In this document: one piece after another, positions 24,888 through 32,605 of the stretch
Layout of the letters: every line of letters starts with the position of its first letter
Position numbering within the stretch: the stretch's first letter is position 1
Assembly: GCA_964537555.1 (NCBI GenBank)
Contig: CAZIAD010000026.1
Span: 1-49,172 of the forward strand
DNA: 49,172 nucleotides
Origin: CAYRWR01 sp964537555
Lineage (GTDB): Bacteria > Spirochaetota > Brevinematia > Brevinematales > CAYRWR01
Direction of reading: 5' to 3'
Made by a program: the position numbers and the translations under genes
Notes under the pieces: generated by a model
Database searches by the model: none
Told to the model about the DNA's origin: nothing
Seen by the model: only the letters and a program-made list of their open reading frames with translations

Positions 24888-25481
24888 ATGTTAGAGATAT
24901 TACTGGTATCCTATTTAAAAGTGTTTTTCATCCTGACACCCTTTTTTATCCTGTCCAGCTTTCTATCCATGACTACTACCTGGACGGTGACAGAGCGGCG
25001 CAGGCTGGCTTTAAAGGTGTCGCTGGCTATTCTCATCATCGTGATCATCCTGTTTTTTATCGGCCAGCAGATCTTTTACCTGTTTGGCATCACCCTCGAT
25101 TCCTTTAAAGTGGGGACGGGCGCCCTCTTATTTGTGTCCGCAGTATCCCTGATCAAAGGAGATAAAGAGACACATGCCTCGGAAAATGACGATATCTCTG
25201 TGGTCCCCCTGGCTATTCCCATTGCGGTAGGCCCGGCTACTACCGGTACCATACTGGTAATGGGAGTGGAATTAAATGGATTTACCGAGAAAACCGCGGG
25301 TGTGCTGGCTCTGGTGCTGGCGGTGCTCAGTATCAGTATTCTGCTCTATCTGAGCGGATATATAGAGAAGCTCGTGAAAAAACGGGGCCTCAATATTCTC
25401 AGTAAGATCACCGGCCTCATCCTGGCCGCCATTTCCGCCCAGATGATGATGAGCGGGATCAAGAGCTTCTTCAAGCTATAG
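24888..25481 (+). CDS. MarC-family integral membrane protein
   Basis: 197 residues with six predicted membrane helices, the normal MarC (UPF0056) length and topology. The N-terminal 'SYLKVFFILTPFFILSSFLSMT' is the family's 'FLKLFavinPig..P.Fl..T' region, and 'VPLAIPIAVGPATTGTILVMG' (about 104-124) is the highly conserved family core. MarC was once linked to antibiotic resistance, but that was not upheld; its transport function is unknown. It is monocistronic with a strong promoter. The ribosome binding site (AGAGG) is modest. Confidence 0.93.
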   Translation: MLEILLVSYLKVFFILTPFFILSSFLSMTTTWTVTERRRLALKVSLAILIIVIILFFIGQQIFYLFGITLDSFKVGTGALLFVSAVSLIKGDKETHASENDDISVVPLAIPIAVGPATTGTILVMGVELNGFTEKTAGVLALVLAVLSISILLYLSGYIEKLVKKRGLNILSKITGLILAAISAQMMMSGIKSFFKL

Positions 25482-25533
25482 ACAGAAGAGGTATTATTAG
25501 TATCAGGGGAAGACTTCTACCTTCATAAAAGTA

Positions 25534-26220
25534 TTATTCCAGAACTACAGAATACTCCCGACTGATCATATTCATATTATCCAGATTATCCATCTTGTAT
25601 ATGCCGATCAGGTTAGTGCCGGAAGACAGGCCTTTCAGGTCAAGGCTAAGTGTAGCATCAGAGGGAGAAAGCTTTTTTTGATAAGCCAGACGCCCCTCGG
25701 GACCGTAGATGGACAGTTCATAGATATAGCCCTTTTCCAGATTCTCAAAATCCAGTCTACCTTTGCCTTTCTTAAGCAGGTGAGGCCCTTTTTCAAAAGT
25801 AGAAATAAGAGGTCGCCCTTCTATTTTTTTAAGGGAAGAATGAAAATAGGAAGTTTTATTGCCTGGACTATTTAGCTCCAACTCTACCGCTGCTGTTAGC
25901 TGATTGGTGTCCCGGACCAGATACTGATAGAAATAGGCGAGGCCGCCCTGACTATTGTTATAGCAGTTCCTGTTGAGATTTGTCTCAGTAAACACTAAAG
26001 TGCGATTTTGCTTGATTTTCAAGGATTCTACTTCTGCCAGATTCCGGTTTGTAGAGTTTTCATTTATCCAGACCGCAATAGTATAATTCTGCTCGGTGTC
26101 ATACTGACGGTCCCGCAGACATACCCTGGTGGAATACAGTGAATTATTTACTTTTCTGGGGCCGGCACAGGCTGACAGAAAAACCGATAAAAGCAGTACA
26201 TTGATTATAAACTTTTTCAT
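25534..26220 (-). CDS. Lipoprotein of unknown function
   Basis: 228 residues that I do not recognise. The signal peptide ends in lipobox LSAC (Cys 18). The mature part is beta-rich and contains Cys 34 and another Cys near 86. The C-terminal 90 residues ('GYIYELSIYGPEGRLAYQKKLSPSDATLSLDL...') look like an Ig-like or FN3-like sandwich. It probably faces the periplasm. GGAG precedes the ATG. It stands alone in its direction after marC, ending convergently with it. Confidence 0.7.
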   Translation of the reverse strand: MKKFIINVLLLSVFLSACAGPRKVNNSLYSTRVCLRDRQYDTEQNYTIAVWINENSTNRNLAEVESLKIKQNRTLVFTETNLNRNCYNNSQGGLAYFYQYLVRDTNQLTAAVELELNSPGNKTSYFHSSLKKIEGRPLISTFEKGPHLLKKGKGRLDFENLEKGYIYELSIYGPEGRLAYQKKLSPSDATLSLDLKGLSSGTNLIGIYKMDNLDNMNMISREYSVVLE

Positions 26221-26340
26221 TTAATTCTCCTAATAATTTCTGGTACTATCTATCGACATTACGTAGTTATTTATGATAAAAATGGGTTTTCCTGATAAGT
26301 CCGGCCTAAAGTATTCTGATTTTTCATAGGTTTATATATT

Positions 26341-26901
26341 TTATTGCTTACTTTCAATTTCCAGAAAGTGCTGTATAGTCTCCAATATGATCTCTTTTTG
26401 TATGGGTTTGGGGAGAAAGGCCATATGATTGGCTTCCAGGTCCATATGTTTTACATCCAGGTCCAGTTCCAGGCCGGTCTCGGGGTCCATATCATTGGCG
26501 GTAATAAAAATAATAGGGACACTTTTATCCAGCTTCCGGATAAGCTTCGCCAGGATATTCCCGTTAAAATCAGGCAGCCTGATGTCCGTGATGACCAGTT
26601 CAGGCAGATGGTTTACGAACTGGGCGATCCCTTCAGCCCCGCTATTGGCTATATATACCCTGAAGTTCTCCTTCTGCAGCATATAGGAGACTGTCTTGGT
26701 AATATAAGTAATATCATCCACTATCAGAATACTGGCTCCTGCCTGAGTGTTTTTGACTTCGTCATCTTTTTTCTTATCACTCCTGCTATATTGCTCCAGG
26801 TATTCCCTCAGTTTTCTGTCTTCTATGCCGGCCAGGATTTTGTTAAAATTAGTCTGTATCTGTTTTTTATACTCTACAAACTCCTGAAAATCCCGCTTCA
26901 T
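26341..26901 (-). CDS. Single-domain response regulator
   Basis: 186 residues. A helical N-terminal segment (1-55, with a charged linker) precedes one REC domain (56-183): acidic pair Asp62-Asp63, phospho-acceptor Asp106 ('LVITDIRLPDFNG'), Thr134 and Lys165 in 'FLPKPI'. The loop between Thr134 and Lys165 is about ten residues longer than usual, due to a repeated acidic 'LDLDVKHMDLE' stretch. There is no output domain, so it would act by protein contact, for instance in a phosphorelay or chemotaxis-like switch. The hybrid kinase upstream has an HPt domain that could phosphorylate it. No operon partner nearby. Confidence 0.9.
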   Translation of the reverse strand: MKRDFQEFVEYKKQIQTNFNKILAGIEDRKLREYLEQYSRSDKKKDDEVKNTQAGASILIVDDITYITKTVSYMLQKENFRVYIANSGAEGIAQFVNHLPELVITDIRLPDFNGNILAKLIRKLDKSVPIIFITANDMDPETGLELDLDVKHMDLEANHMAFLPKPIQKEIILETIQHFLEIESKQ

Positions 26902-26986
26902 GACAAGCTCTTATCATCATAATATTTCAAAATCCTGCACCCCGCCTTATAACTGCACTCTTTAAGCTCTGTTTCCATTCATACTA

Positions 26987-28003
26987 TCAGATCCCTTTCA
27001 GTAATCTCCCTAAGAGATCAGCCCCGGTAATGATCTTTTTTCTATCCCCCCAGATGAGCACTACATCTTCATCGATGGGCTCATCACTGCCCTCACTATT
27101 ATTCTGCCTCAGGCTCTGCAGGATATGACCCAGAGACTGCCCCGGATCTGTGATCACTATAGGCACGTGGCAATAGTTTAATATATTTTCCTCTCTGCGT
27201 CCAAACATATTTACCCTTAAAAAAGCATCGGCATCCAGGACCAGTACCGGGTTATTCCCTTCATCGGTGATCACCACCCATTTCTCTTCCGACTGATTGA
27301 CCTGTTTTAAAAAAGGGTGGTCCCGGTCCGATGTAAAATCAGGGAACTGGATGGCCCCATTTTTTTTCCTGAGAGAGATAATACTCAGGGGATTAAGGTC
27401 CTCACCCTCCTGTACCACAGCCAGGTCATCCAGAGCCAGAAAATTAATAGCCCCTATGCCTTCTATTACACTGATGTCACTTCCGTGGCCTTCCATATGC
27501 TTTTTAATAAACAGCTTGATGGTCTCTTCCTGCAGAAATTCCACCCGCTCTTTACCCAGCCAGGCATCCAGGAGTAGAGCACAGGGTTTGGCTACCGGAT
27601 ACAGTAAAAACTGATAAAAGCGGAGCAGGGGACTGAGAATCCCGGCCATTCGGAGGGCATGCCGGGAAAAATAGGCCTGGGGCAGGACTTCACCGAATAT
27701 GGTAATGACGAAAGTAGAAAAGATAAAGGGCCATATCGCCCACAGCACATTTTCGGTCAGCAAGGTAAGGAGTACATTGATACCTACATTACCCCAAAGA
27801 ATCGTGGTCAATAAGAAATTCGAGTCTTTGCGTAACTCCAGTATCCTTCGGGCCGCTTTGTCATTTTTAGCTTCAGCTTCTATCTCCAGCCTGAGCCGGG
27901 TCAGACTGAAAAATGCCAGATTCAAACCGGAAAATACAGCGGATTGGGTGATACACACTCCTATTCCGGCCCAGCTGAGTATTTTTAATAGTGATTCACT
28001 CAT
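26987..28003 (-). CDS. DUF21 (CNNM-like) transmembrane protein with CBS region
   Basis: 338 residues. The N-terminal CNNM/DUF21 membrane domain (about 1-185, four hydrophobic segments; 'GLNLAFFSLTRLRLEIEAEAKNDKAARRIL') is typical of CorC/HlyC-type and CNNM magnesium transporters. The C-terminal part (about 195-335) looks like a CBS-pair ('LSIISLRKKNGAI...', 'WVVITDEGNNPVLVLDADAFL', '...VVLIWGDRKKIITGADLLGRL'). The C-terminal CorC_HlyC transporter-associated domain is absent. Likely a magnesium or other divalent cation efflux protein gated by nucleotide at the CBS domain. It sits alone, 80 bp from ybjQ. Confidence 0.88.
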   Translation of the reverse strand: MSESLLKILSWAGIGVCITQSAVFSGLNLAFFSLTRLRLEIEAEAKNDKAARRILELRKDSNFLLTTILWGNVGINVLLTLLTENVLWAIWPFIFSTFVITIFGEVLPQAYFSRHALRMAGILSPLLRFYQFLLYPVAKPCALLLDAWLGKERVEFLQEETIKLFIKKHMEGHGSDISVIEGIGAINFLALDDLAVVQEGEDLNPLSIISLRKKNGAIQFPDFTSDRDHPFLKQVNQSEEKWVVITDEGNNPVLVLDADAFLRVNMFGRREENILNYCHVPIVITDPGQSLGHILQSLRQNNSEGSDEPIDEDVVLIWGDRKKIITGADLLGRLLKGI

Positions 28004-28083
28004 AGCTTATAATAATCCTGTTACTTTGATTCTTTTTTTAGCCCTAATAGCTTGCGGTATGGATCCGTTTGGCCGGCTTTGAT

Positions 28084-28395
28084 TTACTTAAACTTAACCG
28101 CTGTACCATAGACCAGTATCTCTGCTGCTCCCTGTATAATAGCACTGGTGGCATATCTTACATTGATAATAGCCTCTGCGCCCATAGCACTGGCTTCTTC
28201 TACCATTCTTTTAGTAGCAATAGCCCTGGCTTCATTGAGCATTTCGGAATATCCGGTCAGCTCTCCTCCCACCAGGGTTTTTAACCCGGCCATTATATCC
28301 TTGCCTATATGCTTTGACTGGATCATTGATCCTTTGACCAGGGCTAGAGTCTCAAGTTCTTTTCCACTGATAAAATCAGTATTTACTATAATCAT
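28084..28395 (-). CDS. YbjQ/UPF0145 family protein
   Basis: 103 residues, standard family length. 'KGSMIQSKHIGKDI' (about 20-33), 'GGELTGYSEMLNEARAIATKRM', and 'GAEAIINVRYATSAI' plus C-terminal 'EILVYGTAVKF' are the invariant parts of the YbjQ (heavy-metal-binding-like) family, which forms pentamers. Function unknown. It overlaps the preceding 88-residue membrane protein by 20 bp. Confidence 0.95.
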   Translation of the reverse strand: MIIVNTDFISGKELETLALVKGSMIQSKHIGKDIMAGLKTLVGGELTGYSEMLNEARAIATKRMVEEASAMGAEAIINVRYATSAIIQGAAEILVYGTAVKFK

Positions 28396-28642
28396 CTGTT
28401 TTCTCCTCTTTTAGCTCTTTTATTCGGGTTATTAAAACCATTACCATCATGACTATAAATAACACTGAGAACAGAATGACTAAGATGCTCAGGAAGACTT
28501 TTAATCCGGAATGGGAGATCTTTCTTATTACAAATAAATAAAAACATCCTGATATTCCCGAAAACAGAATAAGCAGAGTGGATATCAGAATGGGTATGAA
28601 ATATTTTTTCTTTTTACCGGCAATTTCATTTTTTGTATTCAT
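28376..28642 (-). CDS. Small two-helix membrane protein
   Basis: 88 residues. Two hydrophobic helices (about 15-36 and 48-72) flank a short basic loop, with charged ends. I do not recognise a family. It overlaps ybjQ by 20 bp on the same strand, so the pair is very probably translated together and may act together. The start lacks a strong ribosome binding site, though AAGAAAC lies upstream. Confidence 0.65.
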   Translation of the reverse strand: MNTKNEIAGKKKKYFIPILISTLLILFSGISGCFYLFVIRKISHSGLKVFLSILVILFSVLFIVMMVMVLITRIKELKEEKTDDYSKY

Positions 28643-28772
28643 TGTGTACCTGTTTCTTTCATGTCCTTTTAATCATTTTAGCTTAAGGGGAGGGTTTTAT
28701 CAAATAAATATTTATTTCTCAGAGTGTCCGGATTGGTATGGATAACATCAACAGTGTGATTTTGAAAATAAA

Positions 28773-28801
28773 AAAAGCTCCCCGGGCCACGGGGAGCTTT
28801 T
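28773..28801 (-). terminator. Terminator of rpsD
   Basis: An 11-bp perfect stem, AAAAGCTCCCC (28773-28783) with its complement (28791-28801), and a 7-base loop. On the minus strand it ends in seven T residues. It lies 19 bases after the rpsD stop codon. Confidence 0.92.
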
Positions 28802-28819
28802 TGTTTCTTAAAAAAGTTA

Positions 28820-29434
28820 TTATCTGGAGTAGAACTCGATCACCAGAGGTACTTCACAATGTATGGGTACTTCTGATCTGAGGGGCACATACTTATAAGT
28901 AGCGCTGAACTTACCCAGGTCTACTTCGATGTAAGCAGGAATGACATTGGCTTCGTTCTGCCAGCAGTCAATGATCTGCTCTACCTTCTGACTCTTTTCA
29001 CGCAGGGTGATGACATCACCGGGCTTTACCTGGTAGGATGCAATATCCAGACGTTTACCGTTTACCAGGATGTGGCCATGGCCTACATACTGACGTGCAG
29101 CATAGATAGTGCGGGCAAATCCGGCACGCAGTACAAAGGCGTCCAGACGGCTTTCCATCAGTCCGATCATGTTGTCGATGGTGTTACCGGTGTGTGTTGC
29201 CGCTTTTTTGTAATAAGTACGCATCTGCTTTTCATGTACATTGTACTGAGCTTTGAGCTTCTGCTTTTCGATGAGCTGAGTCTTATATACGGAAGCTTTT
29301 GCACGGAACTTTTTAGGGTTCGCACCGAATGCTCCGGGGGGATAAGACTTTTTCTGCATCACTTTTTCAGCTTTGGGGGTCAGAGCGATCCCCAGCTTGC
29401 GGGAGATCCGCACCTTGGGTCCATTGTATTTCAT
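28820..29434 (-). CDS. rpsD: 30S ribosomal protein S4
   Basis: 204 residues, the normal S4 length, from the ATG at 29434 with GGAGG 5 bases upstream; the longer upstream frame is leader. The N-terminal 'KYNGPKVRISRKLG' and 'SYPPGAFG' region are typical, and the S4 RNA-binding domain (about 98-160) is complete ('SRLDAFVLRAGFARTIYAARQYVGHGHILVNG' region). S4 binds 16S rRNA early in assembly of the small subunit and regulates its own mRNA in many bacteria. The gene is monocistronic with its own promoter, structured leader and terminator, away from the alpha operon. The zinc-type N-terminal Cys residues are absent. Confidence 0.98.
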   Translation of the reverse strand: MKYNGPKVRISRKLGIALTPKAEKVMQKKSYPPGAFGANPKKFRAKASVYKTQLIEKQKLKAQYNVHEKQMRTYYKKAATHTGNTIDNMIGLMESRLDAFVLRAGFARTIYAARQYVGHGHILVNGKRLDIASYQVKPGDVITLREKSQKVEQIIDCWQNEANVIPAYIEVDLGKFSATYKYVPLRSEVPIHCEVPLVIEFYSR

Positions 29435-29553
29435 GTTTCCTCCTACGGATGATGAAGATCGGTTCTTCACCTGTCCTTTATACGCGATGACTGGTCGTGG
29501 CCCAACAGTCACCGGGTAGTGCGCCCTGTCGCACCAACACCTTTAATACAGGG
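29435..29553 (-). ncRNA. Structured 5' leader of rpsD (candidate S4 autoregulatory element)
   Basis: The predicted start site (about 29553) leaves a leader of some 119 bases. It can fold into three hairpins: GTGCG/CGCAC (29519-29534), an 8-bp stem GATGACTG/CAGTCACC with one wobble and 12-base loop (29486-29513), and a 6-bp stem TGAAGA/TCTTCA (29453-29469) 12 bases before the ribosome binding site. S4 represses its own mRNA via leader RNA structures in Enterobacteria and Bacillus; this leader does not obviously match either from memory. Function as an S4 target is inference. Confidence 0.5.
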
Positions 29554-29559
29554 ATCATA

Positions 29560-29588
29560 ATTATAAGGTATAGCAGCAAAACTTTCAA
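29560..29588 (-). promoter_or_regulatory. Promoter of rpsD
   Basis: On the minus strand, TTGAAA (29583-29588) and a perfect TATAAT (29560-29565) are spaced 17 bp: a near-consensus housekeeping promoter, in keeping with a ribosomal-protein gene. Confidence 0.85.
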
Positions 29589-29632
29589 GTAAACACAGAT
29601 CAAATATTAAATACCAGTACAGCACTATGTAT

Positions 29633-29661
29633 TTGACATAAGAAGATACAGCTGTTAATAT
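29633..29661 (+). promoter_or_regulatory. Promoter of the beta-barrel pseudogene and its paralogue
   Basis: A perfect -35 TTGACA (29633-29638) and TAATAT (29656-29661) are spaced 17 bp, 21 bases before the pseudogene start. Lacking another clear promoter before 29919, it probably drives both. Confidence 0.65.
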
Positions 29662-29682
29662 TGCAGGACTGGAGGTGGAACT

Positions 29683-29899
29683 ATGCTAAAAAAAGGGCTG
29701 TTTATCTCCCTACTTTTATTCCCTGTACTATCTCATAGCCTGGGTTTGGGTGTATTTTTCGGTGAACCTACCGGGGTAACAGTAGCCATTCATCCCTGAG
29801 CTGGAAGTATTCGGGGAATATGTCCCCGGTTTTGATCTGCTGCCCGGGACCCGCTATGATCATGATTATGGTGTGGGTATACGTTATCATTGCAAATAA
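29683..29899 (+). pseudogene. Internally deleted small beta-barrel gene (paralogue of 29919-30347)
   Basis: The frame starts with a signal peptide and 'LGLGVFFGEPTGVTVAIHP', parallel to 'FGIGGIFGDPTGLSLSFNP' of the next gene, then hits a TGA at 29797. From 29801, in the +1 frame, it resumes as 'LEVFGEYVPGFDLLPG' plus 'YDHDYGVGIRYHCK', parallel to the paralogue's C-terminal 'FELFAEYVPG' and 'YDHDWGIGFRFHI', and stops at 29899. About 70 central codons are missing at one junction. This is a deletion plus frameshift in one copy of a tandem duplication. A ribosome binding site (GGAGG) and promoter remain. Confidence 0.85.
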
Positions 29900-29918
29900 T
29901 TTTCTTTTGGAGGAAAAT

Positions 29919-30347
29919 ATGAAAAAAGGTCTGTTTGTAGTACTGTTCATTGCTCTTATAGCTGTATTTGCTACCCCTAAGCAGGGGAGTGCTTTTGGAA
30001 TAGGAGGAATCTTTGGAGATCCTACCGGATTATCGCTGAGTTTTAATCCCATCGTAATAGGTATAAATTACAATTTCATCAGTTCCAGTTACTTTCAATT
30101 TCATCTGGACTACTGGTTTATCAACCGCGGCCTGGGATCCGGCCTCAAATGGTACCTGGGTTTTGGCGGAAAAATCCAGATTTTTGGAAATGATACATTA
30201 GGGGTAGGCTTACGTGTACCCATCGGACTACAATTCTTCCCGGCCAGACGTTTTGAGTTATTTGCTGAATACGTGCCTGGAGTATCTATCATCCCCGGCA
30301 TAGGATATGACCACGACTGGGGTATAGGTTTCCGATTCCATATTTAG
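29919..30347 (+). CDS. Small outer-membrane beta-barrel-like protein
   Basis: 142 residues from the ATG at 29919 (GGAGG 6 bases upstream); the longer frame overlaps the pseudogene and is rejected. A signal peptide (1-24) ends before 'FGIGGIFGDPTGLSLSF'. The mature part shows the pattern 'G.PTGLS..F', 'F.LDYWF', 'LGFGGKI', 'LGVGLRVPIGLQFF', 'ELFAEYVPG', 'GIGFRF', typical of a small barrel found in diderm bacteria (compare BAPKO_0422-type proteins of Borrelia, from memory). It would cross the outer membrane with about eight strands. A decayed paralogue precedes it by 19 bp. Confidence 0.82.
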   Translation: MKKGLFVVLFIALIAVFATPKQGSAFGIGGIFGDPTGLSLSFNPIVIGINYNFISSSYFQFHLDYWFINRGLGSGLKWYLGFGGKIQIFGNDTLGVGLRVPIGLQFFPARRFELFAEYVPGVSIIPGIGYDHDWGIGFRFHI

Positions 30348-30363
30348 CTTAAACCTGTTATTC

Positions 30364-30392
30364 AAAAACCCTCGTTTCAACGGGGGTTTTTT
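30364..30392 (+). terminator. Terminator after the small beta-barrel gene
   Basis: ACCCTCGT and ACGGGGGT form a stem (one T-G wobble) around the loop TTCA, followed by six T residues, 17 bases past the stop codon. Confidence 0.85.
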
Positions 30393-30417
30393 ATTTTCCG
30401 TGTGAGTGTCTGAAAAC

Positions 30418-30446
30418 TTAACATTCGCCTTAGTCTAATATACAAT
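30418..30446 (+). promoter_or_regulatory. Promoter of the tandem 189-residue gene pair
   Basis: TTAACA (30418-30423) and TACAAT (30441-30446) are spaced 17 bp, 27 bases upstream of the first start codon. Confidence 0.7.
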
Positions 30447-30473
30447 AGTGCAGATGGATAGTCAGGAGAAAAA

Positions 30474-31043
30474 ATGCCCTTTTATTGTGAGATAGATGAA
30501 GACAATTTCAGTTACCAGTTTAAATCTACTATTGATCGCAATCAGGCCAGAAACACCATGAGCGAATGGCTGCATATTATCATGGGCCTTCTGAAAGAAA
30601 TCTGGGAGCTCTATCAGGACATCATTGAAAAGACGGGTAAGATATCGGGCCAGGAAAGAAGCCAGCTGGTAGATAAGCTGGATGAACTGTTTAATTCCCT
30701 GCTGGTACTGCAACGGACTATGCACGAAAACATACCCCCTCAGCTGGTACGATCCCTGGAATTAAAACCCCGGATCTCCGTCATTTTTAACTTGAACAAT
30801 TTCAGCTCCCATGGTACCTTAAAAGAGCAGGATATGCACAGTATCACAGGATTTGACGCGGCTTACAATGAAAAACTGATCCCCGGCATTAAGGAATTAC
30901 TTTTAAAATATAAACGCCTGGCTGAAACAGGACAGAGTTCCACTGTAGCAGACTTTCAGTCGGTATTCAATGTCTTTGATGAGATTTTTTACCAGCTGCT
31001 CATTCTGCGTTACAATCTGGTCAACTGCGTCATAGACCGCTAA
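30474..31043 (+). CDS. Unknown helical protein, tandem paralogue A (189 residues)
   Basis: 189 residues, no signal peptide or membrane segment, so cytosolic. Not recognised. It is predicted mainly helical, with an N-terminal acidic beta-like start 'MPFYCEIDEDNFSY' and an ending 'LILRYNLVNCVIDR'. The next gene encodes a protein of identical length with aligned start ('MPLFFELDEEELRYEL') and end ('LIMRFNVNNYLIDK'). In between both have 'GKIS/GKLT' then a helix with 'LVDKLDELFNSLLVLQ' vs 'LIDLVDQIITDLCMFQ', and 'NNFSSHGTLKEQDMHSITGF' vs 'NNFTARGSMNQEDLYGIETF'. Possibly a helical-bundle adaptor, or a flagellar or secretion chaperone; no evidence beyond shape. RBS AGGAG. Confidence 0.75.
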   Translation: MPFYCEIDEDNFSYQFKSTIDRNQARNTMSEWLHIIMGLLKEIWELYQDIIEKTGKISGQERSQLVDKLDELFNSLLVLQRTMHENIPPQLVRSLELKPRISVIFNLNNFSSHGTLKEQDMHSITGFDAAYNEKLIPGIKELLLKYKRLAETGQSSTVADFQSVFNVFDEIFYQLLILRYNLVNCVIDR

Positions 31044-31052
31044 GGAGATAAA

Positions 31053-31622
31053 ATGCCCCTGTTTTTTGAGCTTGATGAAGAAGAACTGCGCTATGAATTG
31101 AGGATAATGTTTGACCATGAACATGATGAGAGCTCCATGGCCCTGTGGCTGAGAGACATTTTATCTACCGCCTCATCGCTGGATGAAAAATATAAAAGCT
31201 TTATCCAGTCCAGCGGCAAGCTCACCGCACCCGACCGGGCTGCCCTTATAGATTTGGTAGACCAGATCATCACTGACCTCTGTATGTTCCAGAAAAAGAT
31301 GTATATCAACATGGAAGAGGAGCAGATAAAAAAACTACAGCTGGAGCAAAAGGTGCCGGTCAAGGCCGCCCCCAATAATTTTACGGCACGGGGGAGCATG
31401 AACCAGGAAGACCTCTACGGTATTGAGACCTTTAATAAAAGTTTTCAGATATACATCCTGGGGAACATTAAATTATTTCTGGAACAATACCGGAAGATCG
31501 TCAATCCACGGGTAGTCAATAAGACCCCTGATTTTGAAGCCGTGTTATCCACCATAGACACTATCCTGTACTACCTGCTCATCATGCGCTTTAATGTCAA
31601 CAATTACCTGATCGATAAATAG
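31053..31622 (+). CDS. Unknown helical protein, tandem paralogue B (189 residues)
   Basis: 189 residues, starting 9 bp after the end of paralogue A with ribosome binding site AAGGAG. Clearly homologous to A along the full length without large gaps. Conserved features: acidic first 12 residues, N-N-F before a Gly-Ser/Thr turn near residue 107-113, and a C-terminal helix with 'LL.(I/L)MRFN..N..ID'. The two proteins may form a heterodimer. Not assignable to a family from memory. No phage or mobile signature nearby. Confidence 0.75.
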   Translation: MPLFFELDEEELRYELRIMFDHEHDESSMALWLRDILSTASSLDEKYKSFIQSSGKLTAPDRAALIDLVDQIITDLCMFQKKMYINMEEEQIKKLQLEQKVPVKAAPNNFTARGSMNQEDLYGIETFNKSFQIYILGNIKLFLEQYRKIVNPRVVNKTPDFEAVLSTIDTILYYLLIMRFNVNNYLIDK

Positions 31623-31698
31623 ACAGTTTTTTGACTCTTTTCTTTCCGTCTGTGCCGCTTTTGTGTATATTTTATTAAGAATACCCAAGGAGAGAAGT

Positions 31699-32604
31699 AT
31701 GGCAAAACAGCAGTGGACCACTGAAAATATACCCGATCAGACAGGAAAAGTAGTGATAGTGACGGGATCCTCCAGCGGGATAGGTTATGAAGCAGCCCGG
31801 GTCCTGGCTATGAAAAATGCCACAGTCATCCTGGCCGTACGCAACCGCAATAAAGGGGATAAAGCGATCCAGGATATCATGGCTCAATACTCTCAGGCCA
31901 AGGTCCAGCGTATGGACCTGGACCTGGCAGATCTGAAAAGTATAAAACAATTTGTCACCGATTTTAAAAAGGACTATAAGCAGCTCGATCTACTTATCAA
32001 TAATGCCGGGGTAATGATCCCCCCTTATTCCCTGACCCAGGATGGATTTGAATTACAGATGGGTACCAATCACCTGGGACATTTTGCTCTCACTGCCCTC
32101 TTGTATCCACTCCTCCAAAAGTCCAAAGACGCCCGTATCGTCAATGTGTCATCTATGGCCCATAAATTTGGAGATATTGACTTTAAGGACCTGCACTGGG
32201 AAAAGCGGAAGTACAAGGCAGGCCGTGCCTATGGTGACTCCAAGATAGCAAATCTGTATTTCACCTATGAACTGGCCCGCCGCAGCCGGGGTAAAGGCCC
32301 CATGGTCACTGCCGCCCATCCCGGATGGACCGCTACCGACCTGCAGCGTCACATTAAAGGAGGCTCTCTGGCAAACCGGGTATTTGGCCAGCCCATCAGG
32401 ATGGGTGCCCTGCCTACCCTGAGAGCAGCTACAGACCCTGATGCCCTCAGTGGAGATTTCTACGGGCCGGACGGCTTCATGGAGATGAAAGGTTATCCCG
32501 TAAAGGTGATCTCCAATCAGCTCTCCCAGGATACCGAAAGGGCTCAGTTACTGTGGCAGGTATCGGAAGAGCTGACCGGTGTAGAGTTTAACATAGAGTC
32601 CTGA
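31699..32604 (+). CDS. Short-chain dehydrogenase/reductase
   Basis: 301 residues from the ATG at 31699 (AAGGAGAG upstream). Rossmann NAD(P)-binding motif 'TGSSSGIGYEAA' (about 21-32), 'NNAG' (about 101-104), catalytic Ser in 'NVSSMAHKFG' and the active-site Tyr and Lys in 'YGDSK' (YxxxK). Overall layout is close to the retinol-dehydrogenase / WW-domain oxidoreductase-like group of SDRs, with a longer C-terminal part ('AAHPGWTATDLQRH'). Substrate unknown, probably a lipid-like alcohol or ketone. It ends 1 bp from the convergent thioredoxin-like gene, with no terminator between them. Confidence 0.94.
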   Translation: MAKQQWTTENIPDQTGKVVIVTGSSSGIGYEAARVLAMKNATVILAVRNRNKGDKAIQDIMAQYSQAKVQRMDLDLADLKSIKQFVTDFKKDYKQLDLLINNAGVMIPPYSLTQDGFELQMGTNHLGHFALTALLYPLLQKSKDARIVNVSSMAHKFGDIDFKDLHWEKRKYKAGRAYGDSKIANLYFTYELARRSRGKGPMVTAAHPGWTATDLQRHIKGGSLANRVFGQPIRMGALPTLRAATDPDALSGDFYGPDGFMEMKGYPVKVISNQLSQDTERAQLLWQVSEELTGVEFNIES

Positions 32605-32605
32605 G

